A program made the translations under genes and the position numbers. Positions 1-8,673 of a DNA stretch of 24,862 nucleotides are shown piece by piece. The first letter of the stretch is position 1, and every line of letters begins with the position of its first letter. Source of the DNA: JBCCFX01 sp039029515 (GTDB lineage: Bacteria > Planctomycetota > Phycisphaerae > Phycisphaerales > SM1A02). The DNA is taken from positions 1 through 24,862 of the forward strand of contig JBCCFX010000034.1 in NCBI GenBank assembly GCA_039029515.1. Direction: 5' to 3'. The notes below the pieces were generated by a model that worked only from the letters and a program-made list of their open reading frames with translations, did not search any database and was not told where the DNA came from.

Positions 1-1497
1 CTTGGCCCGAATGCGCTTGGGCAGGTATCGCAGGAGCAGGTGGAGCCGCTCGCAGAATTGGGCGTGGCGCTCCTGCTGTTCAGCATCGGCCTCGAATTCT
101 CCTTCGGACGCCTCCGAAAACTCGGCGCGGTGGCCCTGCTGGGTGGCACGGCTCAGGTTGTCTTCACCCTGCTCCTGGGGGCCGGCGTGGCACTCCTCTT
201 CCGGCAGAGCTTCTCCGTCGCGCTTGCGATCGGTGCAATCGTTGCGCTTTCCAGCACCGCGTGTGTTCTGCGCCTCCTGATGGATCGATCGGAGATGGAC
301 AGCGTGCATGGGCGCAACGCATTGGGCATCCTGCTGTTGCAGGATCTTGCTGTCGTGCCGCTCGTCCTGCTGGTGACCATCCTGGGCGAAGAATCTGCCG
401 GACCACTCGATGTTATGTTCCGCCTGCTGACCGCCGCAGGTCTCGCTGCAGTACTCTTCGGCGTCCTGTTCGTGCTGTTCAAGTTCGTCGTGCCGGCGTT
501 GCTCGGTAATCAGGTCATGCAGCGCAATCGCGAACTCCCAATCCTCTTGGCGATTGTCAGTGGCCTCGGTGCGGCCTGGGCGGCGCACCAATTCAAGTTA
601 TCTCCAGCCCTGGGCGCGTTCATTGCCGGCATGATTCTCGCCGAATCACCCTTCGCGACCCAGATCCGCGCCGATGTCACTTCGCTTCGCACCCTGCTGA
701 TGACGCTGTTCTTCAGCGCAGTTGGCATGCTGGCGGACCCGACCTGGATGATTCAACACCTGCATTGGGTGATTCCAGTCGTACTGGCGATGGTGGTTGG
801 CAAAGCTGCGGTCATTCTTGTGATCCTCCGCTGTTTCAAGCAGTCGACGCCGGTGGCACTCGCAACTGGCATCACACTGGCGCAAGTGGGCGAATTCTCG
901 TTTGTCCTCGCGCAAGGCGCGCGCGGCACACTGATCAACGACACCACGTTCCTGTTGATGATTTCGGCCACGATTATCACGCTCTTTCTGACGCCATACC
1001 TGATCGCCATCGGGCCAGCTCTCGCGCGGCGCATGGCAAAATCGAGTGTCTCGGAGGATGAGCAGTTCGAAGGCCTGAACGAACACATTCTTCTGGTCGG
1101 TTATGGCCCAGCGGGGCAGGCGGTCGCCCAGTCGCTGCGTGAAGATGATTACGACGTCGTGGTCGTTGACCTCGGTACACGCAGCATCAAGCGCGCCCAG
1201 GAACACGGATACGCCGCATACGTTGGAGATGCATCGAACCCGAATGTGCTCGAACACCTGCACGTTGATCGTGCGTACGCGATCATCATCACGATTCCGG
1301 ATCCGAAGGCGGCACGCTCGATCATTCTCGAAGCTCGTGCCCAATCGCCTCGCGTATACATCATGGTTCGCGCACGGTATCACGTGCACCGGCTCGAACT
1401 GGTCGCCTCCGGCGCACACGTTGTCCTCGATGAAGAACAGTGCATCGGTGAACGCCTTGGTGTGGAATTAACGCGCCACATCCTGTCGCTCGACTGA
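1..1497 (+). CDS. CPA2 family cation:proton antiporter with RCK domain, 5' truncated
   Basis: Integral membrane antiporter of the monovalent cation:proton antiporter-2 family (KefB/KefC/YbaL type), expected to exchange K+ or Na+ for H+ across the cytoplasmic membrane. The reading frame is open from base 1 and begins in the middle of a conserved family block (LGPNALG, then a LLLFSIGLEFS-like membrane segment), so the true start lies outside the window. Numbering from base 1, I see about ten further hydrophobic segments, the family blocks QDLAVVP (about 114-120), LSPALGAFIAG (about 200-210) and GEFSFVLAQ (about 297-305), then a cytoplasmic RCK/TrkA-N Rossmann domain with GYGPAGQ (about 367-373). 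The RCK domain normally binds a nucleotide ligand that gates transport. No glutathione-binding assignment can be made from sequence alone, so kefB or kefC is not claimed. The gene ends 3 nt before the stop of the convergent metH. Confidence 0.9.
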   Translation, partial: LGPNALGQVSQEQVEPLAELGVALLLFSIGLEFSFGRLRKLGAVALLGGTAQVVFTLLLGAGVALLFRQSFSVALAIGAIVALSSTACVLRLLMDRSEMDSVHGRNALGILLLQDLAVVPLVLLVTILGEESAGPLDVMFRLLTAAGLAAVLFGVLFVLFKFVVPALLGNQVMQRNRELPILLAIVSGLGAAWAAHQFKLSPALGAFIAGMILAESPFATQIRADVTSLRTLLMTLFFSAVGMLADPTWMIQHLHWVIPVVLAMVVGKAAVILVILRCFKQSTPVALATGITLAQVGEFSFVLAQGARGTLINDTTFLLMISATIITLFLTPYLIAIGPALARRMAKSSVSEDEQFEGLNEHILLVGYGPAGQAVAQSLREDDYDVVVVDLGTRSIKRAQEHGYAAYVGDASNPNVLEHLHVDRAYAIIITIPDPKAARSIILEARAQSPRVYIMVRARYHVHRLELVASGAHVVLDEEQCIGERLGVELTRHILSLD

Positions 1498-1500
1498 CGC

Positions 1501-4500
1501 TCAGACGTTGAAATACTTCGCTTCAGGATGATGCACGACAATCGCGCTCGTCGACTGTTCGGGGTCGATCTGCCAGTTATCCGTCAGCTCGCAACCGATT
1601 CGTTCCGGCTTCAGGAGACGGAACAACTTTTCCTGATCCTGCATGTCCGGACACGCGGGATAGCCGAAGCTGTACCGACTTCCGCGATACGTCTGCCGGA
1701 ACAGATCCGCAATGCGCGGCGAGTCCTGATGGCCGAGGCCAAGTTCTGCACGGATGCGCTTGTGCCAGAGTTCAGCGAGTGCTTCCGCGGTTTCCACGCC
1801 GATCCCATGCATGTAGAGGTATTCGGAATACTCGTTCTTCTCAAAGAGGATTCGCGCGCGTTCGCTGACCTCACGCCCCATCGTGACGCAATGAAATGCC
1901 ACGACATCCTTCTCGCCCGTCTCCGCGCCGCGGAAGAAATCACTGATGCAGAGGTGGCGACCCTTTCGCTGTCGCGGGAATGAGAACCGCTCGATCTCGC
2001 GGTCGTGATCGTCCGGATCGAAGATCACCAGGTCATCCTGTTCTCGGTGACACGGATAGAACCCGTAGACCACGCGCGGCTGGAGAATGTTCTCATCACG
2101 GCATTGCGCCTTGAGCCGTTCAAAGATCGGATGAACGACATCCTCGAGCGTGTGCTGATACTGGTCCGTGGTCATCGAACCCTTCTTGAATCCCCACTGA
2201 CCGCGGAACAATGCGATGGGATTGATGTACGGATAGATCTCATCAAGGCTGATCGAATCGATGACTCGATCGCCCCAGAACGGTGCCGCGGGAATGTCGA
2301 CATCAGTCGCGACTTCAGAGCGCTCGACGACCACGGTGTCGACCGTTGATTCGACGGCGGTGGCCGATCCGCCCGCAGCAACACGCGCCTCGACATCCGC
2401 ACGCTTCGTCAGGCGAGCATTGATCTCGTCATCAATGGTCTGCAGTTGGCTACTGACCAGGGCATCGCAGATGCGGAGTCCTTCAAAGGCATCGCGACCG
2501 TAGTACAGCGAACCGTTATAGATCGACCGCAGATGCGATTCAGCGTAATGCCGGCTCAGCGCAGCGCCGCCGAGCATGATTGGAACATCGATTCCCTGCT
2601 CGTTCAGCTCGCGCAGGTTCTCTTCCATGACGACCACGGACTTCACAAGCAACCCTGACATACCAACGGCATTGGCACCGGTCTCACGCCAGGCATCGAT
2701 GATGTTGCTGATCGGCTGCTTGATGCCGATGTTGTGCACTGTGTATCCGTTGTTTGTCAGGATGATGTCAACGAGGTTCTTGCCGATGTCGTGTACATCG
2801 CCCTTCACCGTCGCGAGCACGATTCGCCCCTTCGTGACGCCTTCAACCCGCTCCATGTGCGGCTCGAGGTGCGCCACGGCCATCTTCATGACTTCCGCGG
2901 ATTGAAGCACGAACGGCAATTGCATGTCACCTGACGCGAACAACTCCCCGACCACCTTCATGCCCTCGAGCAGGTGATCGTTGATGATGTCCAATGGTGC
3001 ATAGCGTTGCATGGCCTCATCGAGTCGATCGGTCAGTTCCTGCTTCTCGCCGTCGATGATGTGGTACTGCAGCCATTCCTCGAGCGTGCGGGACTTCGTC
3101 GACTGGCCAAGATCCTGGCCCGAAGCCACATCCTTGAAGAGCTCAATGAAGTGCGCCAGTGGATCATGGTCTGCGGCATCGATGCGCTCAGGCAATCCGG
3201 TACCGCCAGCGTCGATGGCGCGGCGGTCGTAGATCAGGTCGAGCGCGGCTTCATGCTGTTCTTCGGTCAGCTTGTTGAGCGGGAGAATCTTGGATGCGTG
3301 CACGATCGCGCTCGTGAGCCCGGCTTCGACAAGCTCATGCAGCAATACGGAATTCAGGACGAGGCGCGCCGCCGGCTTCAGGCCGAAGCTGACGTTGGAT
3401 AACCCGCAGGTGATCTGACACTCAGGAAACGCCTCGGCGATTCGCTTCGTGCCATGGATTAACTCCAGCGCACTGCGCCGATCGTCTGCCATGCCAGTGG
3501 AAATCGGCAGCACCAGCGGATCGAAGAAAATGTCAGCCGGCGCGAGACCATGTTCGCGCGTCGCACGTTCGAACCCGCGCGTCGCGATCTCGAACTTCCG
3601 ATCGGCCGTCCGCGCCATCGCGGCCTGTTCATCTTCATCGATCGTTCCGATCACGACGCCGGCGTTGTATGTCCGCGCGAGCCGACAGACCTCATCGAAT
3701 CGCTCATCGCCATCCTCGAAGTTCGTCGAGTTGATGATGCACTTGCCCGGAGCTGATCGAAGTCCGGCTTCGAGCGTGGCGATCTGCGTGGAGTCGATCA
3801 TCAGCGGCACATCAACCTGCCGTGCGACTTCGTGGACGATCTTCTCCATGTCCGCCGCGTTGTCACGACCTGCGTAGTCAACGTTGACGTCAAGCACGTG
3901 CGCGCCGTGACGGGATTGCGTCTTCGCCAACGACACCATTTCGTCCCAGGATTCTTCTTCCAGCAGCCGCTTGAACAGCCGGCTACCAGATGCGTTCATG
4001 CGCTCACCGACGATCAGAAACGAATTGTCCTGACGGTATTCGGTCGGCGTGTACAGCGATGTACAGGACATCGGCATCGGTCGCACATCGCGGTCAAGTG
4101 GCGTGCAGGATTCGAGGCGTTGCGCGAGGCGTGCGATATGGTCCGGCGTCGTGCCGCAACAACCACCCACAGCGCGCACGCCAAATCGTTCCACGAATTC
4201 CGCAAGCGCATCCGCGAACGGTTCAGGCTGCAGCGGAAAGGACGACTTGCCTTCGTGCAACACGGGAAGGCCGGCATTCGGCATCACCGAAATCGGCCCC
4301 GACCAATGACGCGACAAATAGGTGAGATGCTCCGCCATCTCTGTCGGTCCCGTCGCGCAATTGAGACCGAGTGACGCGATCGGATAGCCACGTAGTGCAT
4401 GCGCCGCCGCCGCGATCTCCGAACCGACAAGCATCGTACCCGTGGTTTCGATGGTGACGCTGACCATGATCGGACGATCGTCCGGCGTCAGATCACGTTC

Positions 4501-5043
4501 GCGCAATGCGTGCAGGCATGCGTTGATAGCGCACTTGACCTGTAACAAATCCTGACACGTTTCGATGAGCAGCGCATCGGCGCCGCCATCGAGAAGTCCA
4601 CACACCTGCGTGTGGTAGCTATCGAGCATCGCGCCCCACGTCGTCTGCCCGAGCGTGAGCAACTTGGTGCCCGGCCCAAGTGAACCAACCACGAATCGCG
4701 GGCGATCTGCGGTCGAATGCGCATCGCATGCCGCCCGTGCGATCCCGGCAGCTTCGCGGTTGATCTCATAGGTCTGCGCGACGAGTTCATCGTCGAACTC
4801 GGCGAAGACGAGCTTGTTCGCGCCGAACGTGTTCGTTTCAACGGCATCACTGCCTGCGGCGAGAAACGAATCGTGAATCGTGTGCACGAGGTCGGGCCGG
4901 CTTCGGACGAGGATGTCCGTACAGTTCTCGTGTCCGCAATAGTCGCGGCTTTCGTCCAGATCCAGGTTCTGGACGGTGGCGCCCATACCCCCATCGAAGA
5001 GCACCACACGTTGGTCGAACAAATCCCGAAGATGTGCCGTCAT
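1501..5043 (-). CDS. metH: Cobalamin-dependent methionine synthase
   Basis: Transfers a methyl group from 5-methyltetrahydrofolate to homocysteine via cobalamin, yielding methionine and tetrahydrofolate in the cytoplasm. At 1180 residues it is close to the E. coli enzyme and has all four modules in order. The homocysteine domain (about 1-320) has the zinc-ligand cysteines C229 (GLNCATG) and C295/C296 (GGCCGTTP). The folate-binding domain (about 340-610) has GERMNASGS and GLSNVSFGL. The cobalamin cap and binding domain (about 645-870) has DVHDIG with the cobalt-ligating H751. The C-terminal reactivation domain (about 920-1180) has the RYSFGYPACPD block that contacts S-adenosylmethionine. The start is the only ATG that fits the family N-terminus (FDGGMG at about 16-21). 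There is no clear Shine-Dalgarno, and a promoter-like element almost touches the ATG. No cobalamin or SAM riboswitch was recognised upstream. Confidence 0.97.
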   Translation of the reverse strand: MTAHLRDLFDQRVVLFDGGMGATVQNLDLDESRDYCGHENCTDILVRSRPDLVHTIHDSFLAAGSDAVETNTFGANKLVFAEFDDELVAQTYEINREAAGIARAACDAHSTADRPRFVVGSLGPGTKLLTLGQTTWGAMLDSYHTQVCGLLDGGADALLIETCQDLLQVKCAINACLHALRERDLTPDDRPIMVSVTIETTGTMLVGSEIAAAAHALRGYPIASLGLNCATGPTEMAEHLTYLSRHWSGPISVMPNAGLPVLHEGKSSFPLQPEPFADALAEFVERFGVRAVGGCCGTTPDHIARLAQRLESCTPLDRDVRPMPMSCTSLYTPTEYRQDNSFLIVGERMNASGSRLFKRLLEEESWDEMVSLAKTQSRHGAHVLDVNVDYAGRDNAADMEKIVHEVARQVDVPLMIDSTQIATLEAGLRSAPGKCIINSTNFEDGDERFDEVCRLARTYNAGVVIGTIDEDEQAAMARTADRKFEIATRGFERATREHGLAPADIFFDPLVLPISTGMADDRRSALELIHGTKRIAEAFPECQITCGLSNVSFGLKPAARLVLNSVLLHELVEAGLTSAIVHASKILPLNKLTEEQHEAALDLIYDRRAIDAGGTGLPERIDAADHDPLAHFIELFKDVASGQDLGQSTKSRTLEEWLQYHIIDGEKQELTDRLDEAMQRYAPLDIINDHLLEGMKVVGELFASGDMQLPFVLQSAEVMKMAVAHLEPHMERVEGVTKGRIVLATVKGDVHDIGKNLVDIILTNNGYTVHNIGIKQPISNIIDAWRETGANAVGMSGLLVKSVVVMEENLRELNEQGIDVPIMLGGAALSRHYAESHLRSIYNGSLYYGRDAFEGLRICDALVSSQLQTIDDEINARLTKRADVEARVAAGGSATAVESTVDTVVVERSEVATDVDIPAAPFWGDRVIDSISLDEIYPYINPIALFRGQWGFKKGSMTTDQYQHTLEDVVHPIFERLKAQCRDENILQPRVVYGFYPCHREQDDLVIFDPDDHDREIERFSFPRQRKGRHLCISDFFRGAETGEKDVVAFHCVTMGREVSERARILFEKNEYSEYLYMHGIGVETAEALAELWHKRIRAELGLGHQDSPRIADLFRQTYRGSRYSFGYPACPDMQDQEKLFRLLKPERIGCELTDNWQIDPEQSTSAIVVHHPEAKYFNV

Positions 5044-5049
5044 AGGGGC

Positions 5050-5078
5050 ATCGTAGCCGCTTTGCCCAATTCGTTCAA
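5050..5078 (-). promoter_or_regulatory. Candidate sigma70-type promoter of metH
   Basis: On the minus strand, TTGAAC (plus 5073-5078) is followed after exactly 17 nt by TACGAT (plus 5050-5055). Each hexamer matches the sigma70 consensus at 4 of 6 positions. The expected transcription start, 6-7 nt downstream of the -10, falls at or next to the metH ATG at 5043, so a leaderless transcript is possible. This agrees with the absence of a clear Shine-Dalgarno. Prediction by eye only. Confidence 0.4.
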
Positions 5079-5098
5079 CCGTTCATCCGGATGAACGG
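5079..5098. promoter_or_regulatory. Perfect 20-bp palindrome, candidate metH operator
   Basis: CCGTTCATCCGGATGAACGG is its own reverse complement over all 20 bases. It abuts the candidate metH -35 hexamer (5073-5078), 36 nt upstream of the start codon. The half-site core GAACGG/GAACGA recurs next to it (…GATGAACGGTTGAACGA on the minus strand). The position fits an activator or repressor dimer. metH genes are known to be controlled by MetR-type LysR proteins or ArsR-like regulators, but I cannot assign a family from this site. Confidence 0.5.
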
Positions 5099-5360
5099 AT
5101 GGAAAGACGGTTCGCAATTGAGTGGCCAATGTCGCGAGAGTTTGTGGACGAGACACGTCGGACACTGGGTCTGCTCGACGAGAGCGGTATCATCCCGCCG
5201 GAGGATCGAACGAGTGCGACCAAATGCGTCGGCTCTCCTATAACCATAGCCGGCGCGTCTGATGGCAGACCTGCCGGATTCGGACGGCACACCATCGCAG
5301 CCTCGGCGGATGAGGATTTGCGGGGTCGCCGACGAATGCACCTTCTACAAGGAATCAATC

Positions 5361-6203
5361 ATGCCCTCACGTCACCGTCCTGCCACGCTGAACCTTCTCG
5401 CCATGGGTGCCGTCGTCACGACCGCGCTCGGAGTCGCGAGCACGCCGGTGATGGCACAGTCCTCGCAACCCGCCGGCACCACCACGCAGGCCGCCGGTGA
5501 TCTGCCGAGTGCCGAATCGCTGATCGAAAACGCCATCAAGGCGATGGGCGGCGAAAAGGCGTTCAAGCAGGTGAAGTCCTCGCATTCCAAGATGTCCATG
5601 GCCTCACCGATGGGTGCGGCTGAGATCGAAGCCTGGATCGCCGAAGACGATTTCAAAGTCGTCATCAACCAGATGGGCATGCAGATTGAAGCCGGCGGCG
5701 ACGGCGAGAATGCATGGATGAAGAACCCGATGACCCAGGCCTGGGAAATGGTCGAAGAGGGTCAGGCCAAGGAAATGAAGCAGATGGCGGCCATGTACAA
5801 CATGGTGCCGGATATGGAATCGCGGTACGACAAGATGACCACGGTTGGCGAGGAGTCATTCAATGACCTCAGCTGCTACGTCGTGGAGTGCATCGCCGAT
5901 GACAGCACCGACACGTTCTACTTTGACAAGAAGAGTGGTCACGTCGAAGGCGTCAAGTCGGTGGCTCAGGGTCCGATGGGTCCGATCGAGACGGTCATCA
6001 CCATGAAGGAACGCAAGAAGTTCGGCGATCTCGAAGTCGTCACGCTCATGGAAATGGCTCAGATGGACATGAACATGACGATGACGATCGAAGAACTTGA
6101 ATTCAACAAGGTCAGCGCCGAGATGGTCGCTGCTCCGGCCGAAGTGAAGGAAATGCTCGAAGAGAAGGCGACATCGCAGCCGACATCGCAGCCCGGCGGC
6201 TGA
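5361..6203 (+). CDS. Secreted methionine-rich protein of unknown function (LolA-like overall pattern)
   Basis: A 280-residue exported protein. The chosen ATG has an AAGGA ribosome site just upstream and starts a classical Sec signal peptide with the cleavage motif VMA|QS after residue 32; the frame is open further upstream, but those starts would bury the signal. The mature start (ESLIENAIKAMGGEKAFKQVKS) and the later pattern of paired beta strands resemble the periplasmic 'outer membrane lipoprotein-sorting protein' (LolA-like) proteins common in Planctomycetota and Bacteroidota. That resemblance is weak, and no lipoprotein-sorting role is claimed. About one residue in ten of the mature chain is methionine, with clusters near residues 80-165 and an M-x-M-x-M run near 235-245. 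The C-terminus is a TSQPTSQPGG tail. A strong terminator follows, so it is probably a single-gene transcript. Confidence 0.8.
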   Translation: MPSRHRPATLNLLAMGAVVTTALGVASTPVMAQSSQPAGTTTQAAGDLPSAESLIENAIKAMGGEKAFKQVKSSHSKMSMASPMGAAEIEAWIAEDDFKVVINQMGMQIEAGGDGENAWMKNPMTQAWEMVEEGQAKEMKQMAAMYNMVPDMESRYDKMTTVGEESFNDLSCYVVECIADDSTDTFYFDKKSGHVEGVKSVAQGPMGPIETVITMKERKKFGDLEVVTLMEMAQMDMNMTMTIEELEFNKVSAEMVAAPAEVKEMLEEKATSQPTSQPGG

Positions 6204-6260
6204 TTCGCAACCTTCCTTCCAAGTCGACTTCACAACTGTGAGTTCGTAATCAATACTGAT

Positions 6261-6297
6261 CCCCGTGCCGGCGGCCAAAGTCGGCACGGGGTTTTTC
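6261..6297 (+). terminator. Rho-independent terminator ending 4 nt before the next start codon
   Basis: A 10-bp perfect GC-rich stem (CCCCGTGCCG at 6261-6270 pairing with CGGCACGGGG at 6282-6291), an 11-nt loop, then a TTTTT run at 6292-6296. It lies after the secreted protein gene. It ends only 4 nt before the ATG of the ABC ATPase at 6302, so it also covers the region where that gene's ribosome site should be. Confidence 0.85.
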
Positions 6298-6301
6298 AAC
6301 C

Positions 6302-7255
6302 ATGACCAACGCCGCAATTCAGATCAGTTCCGTCAACAAGCGATTCGGCCGCACGCATGCCGTTCGTGATCTTGACCTTGTCGTCCCGACCGGCAGCGTG
6401 TGCGGCTTTCTCGGGCCAAATGGCGCCGGAAAGAGCACGACGATCCGGATGATCATGTCGATCATCTATCCCGATGATGGGCAGATCGAGGTGCTGGGCT
6501 CGAGCGCCCTCGCCAACAAGGACAAGATCGGATACCTCCCGGAAGAACGTGGCGTCTACCGCAAGATGAAGGTCGGCTCGTTCCTCGAGTACATCGGCAC
6601 ACTCAAAGGTGTCGAGAAATCGACCCTTCGAACGCGCATCGCTGACTGGCTGGAACGAATCGAATTGCCACATGTCGCGAAACAGAGGTGCGAAGAACTC
6701 TCCAAAGGCATGCAACAGAAGGTGCAGTTTCTTGCGGCGATCATTCATGATCCTGATCTGGTGATTCTCGATGAGCCGTTTTCGGGGCTGGATCCGGTCA
6801 ACGCCCAGTTGCTGAACACGTTGATCCGCGAAATGCACGAGTCCGGCAAGACGATCATCTTCTCCACGCACGTGCTGCATCAGGCAGAGCAGATCTGTGA
6901 TCGGTTCTTCCTGATCAACCATGGTGTCAAACTCCTTGACGCGACGCTGGACGAGATCCACACGACGTTTGATCCGCGGACCATCGTGGTTGAACCGGTC
7001 AACGGCGCCGCGCACTTTGATCAGATTCCTGGGGTGCGTTCGGTGCGATCATCCGAATCGGACCCGAGACTTGAACTCGAGATCGCAGACGATGCGGATC
7101 CGCACGCCATCATGCGCAGCGTGATGGATGGCGGGCCGGTGAAGTCGATCGCGCGACGACAGCTCAGCATGGATGAAGTCTTCATTCGACTGGTTCGAGA
7201 AGGCGGTGGCGAAGAAGCCGCCGACCAGGCACGGGAGGACCTGAGCCATGTCTAA
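6302..7255 (+). CDS. ABC exporter ATP-binding protein (NatA/YhaQ-like)
   Basis: Cytoplasmic ATPase subunit of an ABC-2 exporter, 317 residues. Visible motifs are Walker A GPNGAGKST (38-46), a Q-loop region reading YLPEERG (78-84), the signature LSKGMQQK (133-140), Walker B LVILDEP (153-159) and the switch histidine in STH (188-190). The YLPEERG and LSKGM variants are typical of the NatA/YhaQ branch rather than canonical LSGGQ importers. About 80 residues beyond the core form the C-terminal domain seen in this branch. It overlaps the permease gene by 8 nt, so the two are translationally coupled. The only strong G-run before the ATG (GGGG, 6288-6291) is inside the terminator stem, so initiation signals are unclear. 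The next possible starts would remove the first beta strand of the fold. Substrate unknown: Na+ in NatA, various compounds in relatives. Confidence 0.92.
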   Translation: MTNAAIQISSVNKRFGRTHAVRDLDLVVPTGSVCGFLGPNGAGKSTTIRMIMSIIYPDDGQIEVLGSSALANKDKIGYLPEERGVYRKMKVGSFLEYIGTLKGVEKSTLRTRIADWLERIELPHVAKQRCEELSKGMQQKVQFLAAIIHDPDLVILDEPFSGLDPVNAQLLNTLIREMHESGKTIIFSTHVLHQAEQICDRFFLINHGVKLLDATLDEIHTTFDPRTIVVEPVNGAAHFDQIPGVRSVRSSESDPRLELEIADDADPHAIMRSVMDGGPVKSIARRQLSMDEVFIRLVREGGGEEAADQAREDLSHV

Positions 7256-8639
7256 GATCCTGTCCGTCGCGTGGCGGGACTTCACGCACACGGTTCTGAC
7301 CAAAGCGTTTCTCTTTGCTGTTGTCGGCGTGCCACTGATGATCGTCATCGCCGGCGGCGCAACCGTGCTCATCATGATGCAGCATGAGGAACCGCCGATC
7401 GAAGGGACGATCGCGGTCGTCGACTCGGTCGGCGACCTCGCCGATGCGGTGGCGCTGGAGTTCAATGAAGAACAGATGCGCGAAGATCAGCAGGAGCAGA
7501 TCGACGCGATGACCAGCAGCGCGATGGAAAACGCCGCCAATCCGCTCGGCGGCGCTGACATGATGAATTCCAGCGCTGCGCTCCAGCGCGGCGAAGTCCG
7601 TATTGATGTGGAACGCATCGACGGTGAAGCCGGGATGATCACCGATGATCTCAAAGAACGCGTCGCCGAAGGTGATTACCTCGCAGTCATTGCGGCAGGC
7701 GATGAACTGCTGGAGATTCCCGAGGATCGACAATCGGCCGATGCGCTGACATTCCAGGTCGTCGCTGCCGAAGATATGGACGTCGATCACGTCACGCTGA
7801 TTCAACGGCGCGTCAGCCAGGCCATTGTCCGGGCGCGCGTCGATCGCGCTGGCGGCGACATTGAACATGCTCGTGCCCTCGTGACGCGACCCAGCGCCGA
7901 AACAGTTCGACTCGGTGAAGCCGGCGAAGAAACCAGCGAAGGCGAACTGCAGCGTGAGCTTCGGCGCATCATTCCGATCTTCTTCATGATGCTGCTTTGG
8001 ATTGCGTCGTTCACCGGTGGTCAGCATCTGCTCATGTCCACGATCGAGGAGAAATCCAACAAGGTCATGGAAGTCCTGCTGAGTGCGGTCAGCCCGATGC
8101 AGTTGATGGTCGGCAAGATCATCGGCCAGGGCATGGTCGGACTTCTGCTTGTCACCGTGTACTCATCGCTGAGCATCCTCGGTGTGATCGCGGCAAGTCA
8201 GGCCGGACTCATCGAACCGATGCAGCTCGTGTATCTGTTCGTGTACTTCCTCATGGCGTACTTCATGGTCGCCACGATGATGGCCGCGGTTGGCAGTGCG
8301 GTGAGTGACATTCGCGAGGCGAACAACCTCGTGACGCCGGTGATGCTCATCGTCATGGTGCCGCTGTTCCTGTGGATGCCGATCAGCCAGGCGCCGAACG
8401 GGACGATCGCGCAGGTCTTCAGCTACATCCCGCCGGCGATCCCGTTCGTGATGATCCTTCGCGTCACCGCCGATGAGCCGGTCGCAGCGTGGCAGATCAT
8501 CGCGACGATCCTCTGGGGTGGCGTCTGCGTGGTCGGCATGATGTGGATGGCCGCGAAGATCTTCCGCATCGGCGTGCTGATGCAGGGCAAGCCGCCATCG
8601 TTGGTTCAGCTTGTGAAGTGGCTTCGATACGACCACTGA
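7248..8639 (+). CDS. ABC-2 type exporter permease (NatB/YhaP-like)
   Basis: Membrane subunit partnering the preceding ATPase, 463 residues. A GGGAGGA ribosome site lies at the right distance before the ATG. The topology is typical of the NatB/YhaP group. One N-terminal membrane helix (about 20-45) is followed by a large extracytoplasmic domain (about 50-240, rich in Glu and Asp). Five to six C-terminal membrane helices follow (about 242-445). The diagnostic block EEKSNKVMEVLLSAVSPMQ follows the first C-terminal helix. The conserved pair with an 8-nt overlap indicates one heterodimeric transporter. Substrate cannot be inferred; ion, peptide or drug export have been seen in relatives. A short GC hairpin follows the stop but lacks a T-run. 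Confidence 0.92.
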   Translation: MSKILSVAWRDFTHTVLTKAFLFAVVGVPLMIVIAGGATVLIMMQHEEPPIEGTIAVVDSVGDLADAVALEFNEEQMREDQQEQIDAMTSSAMENAANPLGGADMMNSSAALQRGEVRIDVERIDGEAGMITDDLKERVAEGDYLAVIAAGDELLEIPEDRQSADALTFQVVAAEDMDVDHVTLIQRRVSQAIVRARVDRAGGDIEHARALVTRPSAETVRLGEAGEETSEGELQRELRRIIPIFFMMLLWIASFTGGQHLLMSTIEEKSNKVMEVLLSAVSPMQLMVGKIIGQGMVGLLLVTVYSSLSILGVIAASQAGLIEPMQLVYLFVYFLMAYFMVATMMAAVGSAVSDIREANNLVTPVMLIVMVPLFLWMPISQAPNGTIAQVFSYIPPAIPFVMILRVTADEPVAAWQIIATILWGGVCVVGMMWMAAKIFRIGVLMQGKPPSLVQLVKWLRYDH

Positions 8640-8673
8640 CGCCCGTGGCGTCGGCTGCGTCGTCCAAGGCTGG

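Larger units (their letters stand above)
5044..5360. other. Divergent intergenic region between metH and the secreted protein gene
   Basis: This 317-bp spacer holds the metH promoter-like element and palindrome at its left end. Toward the right it has a TCCTATAACC stretch whose TATAAC (5239-5244) could be a -10 for the rightward gene; no good -35 is visible. Reading frames that cross it (for example rightward from 5099, or leftward from 5341/5358) show no family resemblance and run into the known genes out of frame. I see no convincing gene, riboswitch or terminator here. Confidence 0.5.

Noticed and set aside
646..1419. Long leftward frame inside the antiporter gene
   Set aside because: Antisense to a clearly conserved gene, with the composition of a GC-rich shadow frame.
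1495..1503. Bidirectional terminator between the antiporter and metH
   Set aside because: The convergent stops are separated by 3 nt and no hairpin with T-runs is visible; termination may lie inside the opposing genes.
5044..5240. Cobalamin or SAM riboswitch upstream of metH
   Set aside because: No B12-box-like or SAM-riboswitch-like core seen on the minus strand, and the candidate promoter leaves no leader RNA to hold one.
5262..5360. Longer start for the secreted methionine-rich protein (313 residues)
   Set aside because: It would bury the signal peptide 33 residues inside the protein; the ATG at 5361 has AAGGA in front and a proper signal sequence.
5099..5500. Rightward frame of 133 codons in the metH upstream spacer
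   Set aside because: It runs out of frame into the secreted protein gene, has no recognisable motif, and turns into an Arg/His-rich string typical of a shadow frame.
7182..8027. Leftward 281-codon frame inside the ABC permease gene
   Set aside because: Opposite strand of a strongly supported gene; no domain or ribosome site.
8638..8652. GACGCC-CGT-GGCGTC hairpin after the permease gene as a terminator
   Set aside because: Stem of only 6 bp and no following T-run; too weak to call.
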